A stretch of 59,316 nt of DNA from contig JBCCIS010000032.1 of NCBI GenBank assembly GCA_039028155.1, positions 1 through 59,316 of the forward strand, written 5' to 3'. Under the pieces are notes generated by a model that searched no databases, was not told where the DNA came from, and saw only the letters and a list, made by a program, of their open reading frames with translations. This DNA comes from Pseudomonadota bacterium. Its GTDB lineage: Bacteria; Pseudomonadota; Alphaproteobacteria; SP197. This document shows, one piece after another, positions 53,615 through 59,316 of the stretch (positions within the stretch are counted from its first letter, which is position 1; every line of letters begins with the position of its first letter). Made by a program: the position numbers and the translations under genes.

Positions 53615-54811
53615 ATGACTGCGTACCGCACCCTCGACGACCTGGACGTCGCCGGGAAGCGCGTCCTCGTACGCCTCGATCTCAACGTACCGATGGCCGA
53701 CGGCCGGGTGACCGACGCCACCCGCATCGAACGCGCGGTCCCCACCATCCGCGACCTCGCCGACCGCGGCGCCCGCGTGATCCTGCTCAGCCACTTCGGC
53801 CGGCCCAAAGGCAAGGTCGTTCCCGACATGTCGCTCGCGCCGCTTCAGCATCCGCTTGCCGACGCGCTCGGCAAGCCGGTCGCCTTTGCGGGCAAATGCA
53901 TTGGCGAGACGGCAGCTGCAGCCGTCGCCGGCTTGCAGGACGGCGATGTCCTGCTCCTCGAAAACCTGCGCTTTCACGGCGGCGAGGAAGCCAACGACCC
54001 GGCTTTCGGCGACGCGCTGGCTGCGCTCGGCGACCTCTATACGAACGACGCCTTCTCCGCGGCCCACCGCGCCCATGCTTCGGTCGTTGGGCTGGCCGAG
54101 CGGCTGCCTGCCGCGGCCGGGCGGTTGATGCAGGAAGAGCTGGACGCGCTCGATAAGGCGCTCGGCAACCCCGAACACCCGGTGGCGGCAGTGGTCGGCG
54201 GCGCCAAAGTCTCCACCAAGCTTGATCTGCTGGCCAACCTGGTCGGCCGGGTCGATTTGCTCGCGATCGGCGGTGGCATGGCGAACACGTTCCTGTTCGC
54301 GCAAGGTGTCGAGGTCGGCGCGTCGTTGTGCGAACGCGACATGGCCGACACCGCCCGCGACGTTCTGGCACGCGCCAAGGACGCGGGATGCGAGATCGTG
54401 TTACCGAACGATGCGGTGACGGCGACCAAGTTCGAATCCGGCGCACCGTCAACCGTCGTCGGTGTCGCCGACGTAACGGGCGATGCCATGATCCTGGATG
54501 TCGGCCCGAAGAGCGCGGAGGTCCTGGCCTGCCGCCTCGCGGACTGCCGCACCCTCGTCTGGAACGGCCCCATCGGCGCCTTCGAACTGGAAGGTTTCGA
54601 CCACGGCACCAACCGCGTTGCCCAGGCGGCCGCCGAACTGACAAAAGCAGGTAAGCTGCTCTCTGTCGCCGGCGGCGGCGACACGGTCGCCGCCTTGGCC
54701 CATGCCGGCGTGCTTCAGGACTTTAGCTATGTTTCGACTGCCGGCGGCGCGTTCCTGGAATGGCTGGAAGGCAAGGAGCTGCCCGGCGTTGCGGCGCTGG
54801 TCAGCGCGTAA
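53615..54811 (+). CDS. pgk: Phosphoglycerate kinase
   Basis: A 398-residue monomeric kinase converting 1,3-bisphosphoglycerate and ADP to 3-phosphoglycerate and ATP. Visible motifs: [76 protein letters not shown] and the C-terminal [11 protein letters not shown]. It is directly downstream of gap, most likely in one operon. It appears complete. Confidence 0.95.
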   Translation: MTAYRTLDDLDVAGKRVLVRLDLNVPMADGRVTDATRIERAVPTIRDLADRGARVILLSHFGRPKGKVVPDMSLAPLQHPLADALGKPVAFAGKCIGETAAAAVAGLQDGDVLLLENLRFHGGEEANDPAFGDALAALGDLYTNDAFSAAHRAHASVVGLAERLPAAAGRLMQEELDALDKALGNPEHPVAAVVGGAKVSTKLDLLANLVGRVDLLAIGGGMANTFLFAQGVEVGASLCERDMADTARDVLARAKDAGCEIVLPNDAVTATKFESGAPSTVVGVADVTGDAMILDVGPKSAEVLACRLADCRTLVWNGPIGAFELEGFDHGTNRVAQAAAELTKAGKLLSVAGGGDTVAALAHAGVLQDFSYVSTAGGAFLEWLEGKELPGVAALVSA

Positions 54812-54955
54812 GCCGCGTCCCTCCGGCGCAACGTAACCGCAACGGACTCGACATCACGTCGTCTGGTGAAAGACACTTCGCGATCACTTGATGGTCGTGC
54901 CGCAACCGCGCCGTGGCGCCAAGAGCGCGGCACGCATGCCGCTAAGGAGGCGATC

Positions 54956-56113
54956 GTGGATACAGCCAACATGCCGGTTGTCGAGATCAAGGGCACAGCG
55001 CGCCAACGCGGTCAAGCGCATGGCGAGGCGCTGCGCCCATCGATCACCGAGACGGTCGCGCGTTGGCGTGAGTCCATCGCGGCAGACTACGACCCCGATG
55101 TCGATGGTTTCATCGACGCCTTCCTGAACGCCAACCGCTTTCCGGCCGCGCTCGAGCGCTGGACGCCGGGGCTGATGGATGAGATCGAGGGCATCGCCGA
55201 GGGCGCCGGCCAGGCGGAGCGCGAGATCCTGGCCATCCAGTTCGGCGACGAACAATGGTGGTTCGACCAGGAGCGCAAGGCCGACGTCGAGGCAAAGGCG
55301 ATCACGGCCCAGGGCAAGGGCTGCACCGCATTCGGCGAAGCCGGCGACGCGACGCTTGTCGGCCAGACCATGGACATCGAGTCCTGGTCGGAAGGCTTGC
55401 AGGCCCTGCTTCACGTGCGCGAGGAGGACGGGTCGGAGACCTTCATCTTCACCTTCGCCGGTTATCTCGGCCTGCTCGGCATGAATAGCCATGGCGTCGG
55501 CATCTGCTGCAACGCGCTTCTGCAGCTTGATCACAGTGACGATGGTCTGCCCGTGGCGGCCGTCGTACGCGGCGTACTCGCCCGCCGCGACGTGGATGAG
55601 GCGGCCGCCTTCGTGCGTCAGATCAAGCATGCGTCGGGCCAGAACTACGTCATCGGCAGTTCCGGCAAGGTCGTCTCGTTGGAATGCTCGGGTTCGAGCG
55701 TCGCGGCCTATACGCCCGACGATGGCGGCGCCCGCCTTTGGCACACCAACCATCCGCTCAGCAACGACGATACCGGCCACTTCCAGGATCGTCTGGCGAG
55801 AAGCAACCGCGATCCCGAGGGCTTGGACGACAACACGGTGACCCGCTTCGCCACAATGGCGCAGCGTTTTGGTGAACTCGGGCGTCCGGCCAGCCTCGAC
55901 GACGTCAAGGCGGCGCTTGCGTCGGAGGACGACGGGCGCTTCCCGATCGCGCGCCGGCTCGACCCCGACAACCGGGATGCCACGAGCTACACAGCCGGCA
56001 CGGCGGTCTATCAGCTTGACGAGCCGCCGGCGCTACACCTTGCCGCGGGTCCGGCCTCGATCACGCCGTTCCGAACCTTCCGTTTCGCGTCAGCGACGCA
56101 ATCCGCCGCCTAG
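54956..56113 (+). CDS. C45-family autoproteolytic acyltransferase/hydrolase
   Basis: The 385-residue protein resembles the acyl-CoA:6-aminopenicillanate acyltransferase-like NTN hydrolases. After an N-terminal propeptide, Cys123 in GKGCTAFGEAG would be the autocatalytic nucleophile, followed by TLVGQTMDIESW and GYLGLLGMNSHGVGICCNALL. Such enzymes cleave themselves and then hydrolyse amides. The GTG at 54956 is chosen because AAGGAGG lies 5 bp upstream; an ATG at 54866 has no such site. Its stop overlaps the stop of the convergent MFS gene. Substrate unknown. Confidence 0.86.
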   Translation: MDTANMPVVEIKGTARQRGQAHGEALRPSITETVARWRESIAADYDPDVDGFIDAFLNANRFPAALERWTPGLMDEIEGIAEGAGQAEREILAIQFGDEQWWFDQERKADVEAKAITAQGKGCTAFGEAGDATLVGQTMDIESWSEGLQALLHVREEDGSETFIFTFAGYLGLLGMNSHGVGICCNALLQLDHSDDGLPVAAVVRGVLARRDVDEAAAFVRQIKHASGQNYVIGSSGKVVSLECSGSSVAAYTPDDGGARLWHTNHPLSNDDTGHFQDRLARSNRDPEGLDDNTVTRFATMAQRFGELGRPASLDDVKAALASEDDGRFPIARRLDPDNRDATSYTAGTAVYQLDEPPALHLAAGPASITPFRTFRFASATQSAA

Positions 56114-57300
56114 GTTCCGGTCTCGTCGTTTTCGTCGCCGGCCTTCCGGCGTCTCATGAACGAGACGATCGGAAACGGCAGGTAAATCAGCAGCAGGCCG
56201 ACAACCGCGATCGGCAGACCGTGGGGCGGCAACAGATCCATGACGGCACCGGCGACCGGCGGACCGACAATGCTGCCGATGCCCCACATGGAACTGAAGA
56301 CGGCGGTGGAGGCCGCCAGATCGGCACCGCGAAACTGCTCGCCCAACAGCACCAGGCCCAGCGTGTAGAAACTGCCGAGGATGCCGCCGACAACAAACAT
56401 GAAGAGCCAGTTCCAGGGTATGGCAGCAGCCACAAGCGGCAGCGCGGCAAAAACGACCGCGACGACAAAGACGCTGACCGCGAGCAAAAGGCGACGGTCC
56501 ATGTGATCGGCCAGCCAGCCGATCGGTACCTGGCAGGCGATACCCCCGACACCCATCGCGACGATCATATAGAGCGCGAGATCCTCCATCAGACCTCGGT
56601 CAATGGCATAGAGCGGCAGAAAGGTGATCAGGACGCTGTCGACGGCGGCGGCGGTGAAATTGGCCAACATCGCCGCCGGCGCCAGCAGCAGGAACATGAA
56701 GAGGCGCGCCGACGTTTTGCCATGCATGACCGGCGCGACCGATTGCGCGAACAACAGGGGTATCGCTGAAACCGCGATCAAGGACGCGGCCAGGATGAAG
56801 GGCAGCCAGCCCTCGCTGCCGGATTGCGCCAGCACCAGCGGTCCTAGCGCGAAGCCGCCGGCCAGCGCGGCGCTGTACAAACCCACGATACGGCCGCGCG
56901 AGCGTTCCTCGGCAATCTCGTTGACCCAGACTTCGCCGGCGATCCATAGAAACGCGTTGGCGGAACCCAGCAGAAAGCGGATCAGGAACCAGGCGTAGAC
57001 GTTCGGAAAGACGGGCAGGAGCAGGAACAGCGCCAGGCTTAGAGCCACCGACATCACCATCAGGCGGGCCGGGCCGAGACGGGTGATGACCCGCGACGCG
57101 ATCGGCGCCACCGCGAAGACGGCGAGCCCCTGCGCGGCCGTGTTCAGGCCGATAACCGTATCGTCGACGCCCTGCCTTTCCAGGATCAACGCCAGAAGCG
57201 GGTAGCTGAAACCGTAGATCAGGCTCGTCACCGCCATCGACGAGACGACGGCGATCAGACTGAGCCGTCGTTTTCCGGCGCCGTCCGTGGCGGCGTTCAT
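56110..57300 (-). CDS. MFS transporter
   Basis: A 396-residue, 12-helix-type permease: LIYGFSYPLLALILERQGVDD in helix 1, APIASRVITRLGPARLMV (motif A), IAGEVWVNEIAEERSRGRIVGLY, and IGWLADHMDRRLLL as the second-half motif A, ending in a charged tail (RRRKAGDENDE). Transport substrate unknown. It is convergent with the C45 peptidase gene with stop codons overlapping, and the DUF6687-like gene lies 43 bp downstream of its 5' end on the same strand. Confidence 0.88.
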   Translation of the reverse strand: MNAATDGAGKRRLSLIAVVSSMAVTSLIYGFSYPLLALILERQGVDDTVIGLNTAAQGLAVFAVAPIASRVITRLGPARLMVMSVALSLALFLLLPVFPNVYAWFLIRFLLGSANAFLWIAGEVWVNEIAEERSRGRIVGLYSAALAGGFALGPLVLAQSGSEGWLPFILAASLIAVSAIPLLFAQSVAPVMHGKTSARLFMFLLLAPAAMLANFTAAAVDSVLITFLPLYAIDRGLMEDLALYMIVAMGVGGIACQVPIGWLADHMDRRLLLAVSVFVVAVVFAALPLVAAAIPWNWLFMFVVGGILGSFYTLGLVLLGEQFRGADLAASTAVFSSMWGIGSIVGPPVAGAVMDLLPPHGLPIAVVGLLLIYLPFPIVSFMRRRKAGDENDETGT

Positions 57301-57343
57301 GATCGGCGCGACATCGACGGCGTATCCGCTTACCTGACCGGCG

Positions 57344-58354
57344 TCAGTCGTAGGGGTCCCAGGCCGGCGCGCCCGTTGTCAGCGCATCGGCAATCAGCGT
57401 CACGAACTGATCGGGATCGATCGTGCTTTCGACCGCATTGGTCAAGTGCAGCGCCGGCGTGATTTGTTCCACGCCATCAAACTGCCAGGTGGCGGCGCCA
57501 CCCTCCATTGCCGTCAATGTCTCCGCCAATGCCTTGAGATCGCGGCGCGCAGGCGGCGGATCGTTGACCTTCTGCACCCAGCTCTCGTAACGATAACCAA
57601 ACCACAAACGCTGGCCGCACACCGTCGCGACACGATTGCACGGGGTCCGGTTGTGAATGGCCATTGGATGGCACAAAACCTGACGATCCTGGGTGAACTG
57701 GTGTGCCGGCCTTTCGCGCCACGTCGCGGGAATGCGCACGACGACGAGATCGGCGTCCTTGTGTTCTTCGAGCTTGATCTCGCCGCGCTCGATTCCCGCC
57801 TCGCTATCATCCAGCAATGCTTCTTCGGCCTGCCAGAGACTGCGGTAATCATCGGTGTTGACCGCAACGTCCGCGACCATCGGGATAAGGCGCGTATAGA
57901 GCTCGGCGCATAGCGCCATGTAGTCGTCGGGGAATGCCTCCGGCGGCAGGGTCGACGTTTCTTTGTTGGCCAGCGCCGCGAACGTGAACGCAATGCGCGC
58001 CGCCTGGCGCGAGCGATAGGTCGCGAAATCGCCGGCATGGGACGCATCACACAAGAGCTCGCGGTTGGCGAGCGCCGTTTCCGGGTCGATGATCACAAAC
58101 AGCGCGATCAGACCATCTTCGTCGAAGTGGTCGTTGGTGACGACCTCGACCGGTTTGTGGGCCGACGCGTCATCGAGATAGCGGTAGACGATTTCGACCG
58201 AGGTGTCGGCTTTCAGCGCATTCGGCGTGCCGCTCTTCGGCCAGTGCGACAGCGCCAGCGCCGTGTGTTCGTTGGCGCCGCCGTCAACCACGATGTTGTC
58301 GACCTTGGCGGCTTCGGCGTAGGGCACATAACGATGATGGACGGGCAGTGTCAT
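57344..58354 (-). CDS. Conserved protein of unknown function (DUF6687-like)
   Basis: The 336-residue product reads YVPYAEAAKVDNIVVDGGA, ALALSHWPKSGTP, VEIVYRYLDD and VVTNDHFDEDGLIALFVIIDP. The last segment resembles the DHxDxDG boxes of DHH-type phosphoesterases; overall it matches a family I recall as DUF6687, with no characterised activity that I know. AGGAGGG precedes the ATG at 58354. No signal peptide or membrane helix. It is divergent from the short unknown gene at 58423. Confidence 0.6.
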   Translation of the reverse strand: MTLPVHHRYVPYAEAAKVDNIVVDGGANEHTALALSHWPKSGTPNALKADTSVEIVYRYLDDASAHKPVEVVTNDHFDEDGLIALFVIIDPETALANRELLCDASHAGDFATYRSRQAARIAFTFAALANKETSTLPPEAFPDDYMALCAELYTRLIPMVADVAVNTDDYRSLWQAEEALLDDSEAGIERGEIKLEEHKDADLVVVRIPATWRERPAHQFTQDRQVLCHPMAIHNRTPCNRVATVCGQRLWFGYRYESWVQKVNDPPPARRDLKALAETLTAMEGGAATWQFDGVEQITPALHLTNAVESTIDPDQFVTLIADALTTGAPAWDPYD

Positions 58355-58422
58355 GACAGGTCCCTCCTGACGGTTCATCATGACAATCCTCTTTTATTTG
58401 TAAAGGAATATGTTTCTTAATT

Positions 58423-58818
58423 ATGGCCATCGAGTCCTGCATGGCTGTGATCGTGCACACGGCGGAGCATGTGCGCCTTGTCGTTGAGATCACCGGTACC
58501 GCCCGACCCCTCGTGCTGACGGCGCCTGGCGCCCAGGCCTATGCAGGGGTTGCCTATCTTTGGACGATGACCGCGCCGGCGCGCGATGATGGGTTAGACG
58601 TTCATATCGACTGCGGCGACGACGCGGGCTTTGCCATGGCGGCCATCCGTACCGGCTGGCGGCACATCCTGATGAGCGGCGACAAGGCCATGCTCGACAA
58701 GATCGACGACATGATCACACAGCTTGGCGGCACGCTTAACCGGTCGCGCCCTCCCGCCATCGATCTCGGCGAGACAGACGATCCCCGGACCGCCTTGAAA
58801 GGCCTGATTCCTCCCTGA
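58423..58818 (+). CDS. Hypothetical protein upstream of fba
   Basis: I do not recognise this 131-residue protein. It has alternating strands and helices (VRLVVEITGTARPLVLTAPG, VDIHIDCGDDAGFAMAAIRTG), no signal peptide and no membrane segment. RTGWRHILMSGDKAMLDKID suggests a small alpha/beta fold. AAGGAA stands about 20 bp before the ATG, weak for a ribosome site; ATG 58441 is an alternative. It lies 75 bp before the aldolase gene and may share its transcript. Confidence 0.6.
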   Translation: MAIESCMAVIVHTAEHVRLVVEITGTARPLVLTAPGAQAYAGVAYLWTMTAPARDDGLDVHIDCGDDAGFAMAAIRTGWRHILMSGDKAMLDKIDDMITQLGGTLNRSRPPAIDLGETDDPRTALKGLIPP

Positions 58819-58893
58819 GCCCCGTTGCATTGGCCGGTGCCGTGGGCTATCCAGCAGCGAGCGCCAAAACGGTGAAGATCGGGGACGGAAACC

Positions 58894-59316
58894 ATGAAGA
58901 TTACGCGTCGCGTCAAGCAGATCCTTTCCTATTACGAAGGCGAAACGCCGGGCGTGAAGGCCAACATTGCGCGTATTCTGATGCATGGCCGCCTGGGCGG
59001 TTCCGGCCACGTCGTGATCCTGCCTGTCGACCAGGGATGGGAGCATGGTCCGGCGCGCAGCTTTGCCAAAAACCCGCCCGCCTATGACCCCCACTACCAC
59101 TACCAACTCGCGATCGATGCCGGGCTTAACGCCTATGCCGCGCCGCTCGGGTTTCTGGAAGCCGGCGCCGATACCTTTGCCGGCGCGATCCCGACGATCC
59201 TCAAGGCCAACAACTCGAACAGCCTGGCGACATCGAAAGACCAGGCGGTCACCGCCTCGGTCGAGGACGCGCTCAGGCTCGGCTGCTCGGCCATCGGCTT
59301 CACCATGTATCCGGGC
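58894..59316 (+). CDS. Class I fructose-bisphosphate aldolase (DhnA-type), 5' part
   Basis: The first 141 codons are inside the window and the gene runs off the right edge. KITRRVKQILSYYEGE, ILPVDQGWEHGPARSFAKNP, YQLAIDAGLNAYAAPLGFLE and LKANNSNSL match archaeal-type class I aldolase (FbaB/DhnA), which forms a Schiff base; the active Lys lies beyond the edge. It would complete the tkt-gap-pgk-fba set. GGGGACGGAAACC precedes the ATG. Confidence 0.9.
   Translation, partial: MKITRRVKQILSYYEGETPGVKANIARILMHGRLGGSGHVVILPVDQGWEHGPARSFAKNPPAYDPHYHYQLAIDAGLNAYAAPLGFLEAGADTFAGAIPTILKANNSNSLATSKDQAVTASVEDALRLGCSAIGFTMYPG

Overview
The window reads as a GC-rich (visibly above 60%) alphaproteobacterial chromosome segment. 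Pointers are a class I lysyl-tRNA synthetase (lysK), an ArsR-methyltransferase regulator joined to metF, a likely 6S RNA between zapA and the 5-formyl-THF cyclo-ligase gene, and transketolase, gap, pgk and a class I aldolase on one strand. The genus cannot be fixed from sequence reading alone. About 59 protein genes were recognised; there is no tRNA, rRNA, phage, transposase or CRISPR.

Region by region. 1-4192: a LysR regulator cut by the left edge, divergent from a carnitine-like catabolic run (flavin reductase, CaiD-like crotonase, carnitine-dehydrogenase-like enzyme, GAF protein, BKACE cleavage enzyme). 4463-9412: SDR, HAD hydrolase, DUF302 protein, lipase-like hydrolase, GNAT and a 2OG-Fe(II) oxygenase. 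9465-10976: a histidine-ammonia-lyase homologue whose MIO triad and several catalytic residues are altered, the most unusual protein here. 10977-11450: a gene-free stretch with two hairpins and an inverted repeat. 11451-21875: AsmA, histidine kinase, pyrD, aminotransferase, methyltransferase, ArsR-methyltransferase plus metF, and a MoxR/VWA pair. 22117-24725: urease accessory genes ureE, F, G and D without the structural genes. 24842-34162: EamA transporter, FecR protein, YcaQ-like protein, GcvT/DmdA-like enzyme with a divergent LysR, VAO-type flavoprotein and an MFS exporter. 34407-37609: SDR, lysK, dsbB and a small membrane protein. 37770-42643: GFA protein, DinG-like helicase, TerB-like protein and an M14-type peptidase. 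42794-49026 (minus strand): coiled-coil protein, zapA, 6S RNA, 5-FCL, CocE hydrolase, amidinotransferase-like enzyme, SDR and serine hydrolase. 49237-59316: tkt, gap, pgk and fba on the plus strand, interrupted by a zinc-binding znuA with a Zur-like box, a C45 peptidase, an MFS gene and two unknown genes.

The housekeeping backbone covers pyrimidine, folate/methionine, carbon metabolism, division and translation. It is interleaved with small catabolic cassettes for methylated or amidino nitrogen compounds. Two families of palindromic intergenic repeats occur, two copies each; three of the four copies lie between convergent genes. No large mobile element or defence system was found. The items most worth follow-up are the rewired HAL-like protein with its oxygenase neighbour, the hairpin-rich stretch before asmA, the palindromic promoter of the ArsR-methyltransferase gene, and the orphan Zur-type znuA.
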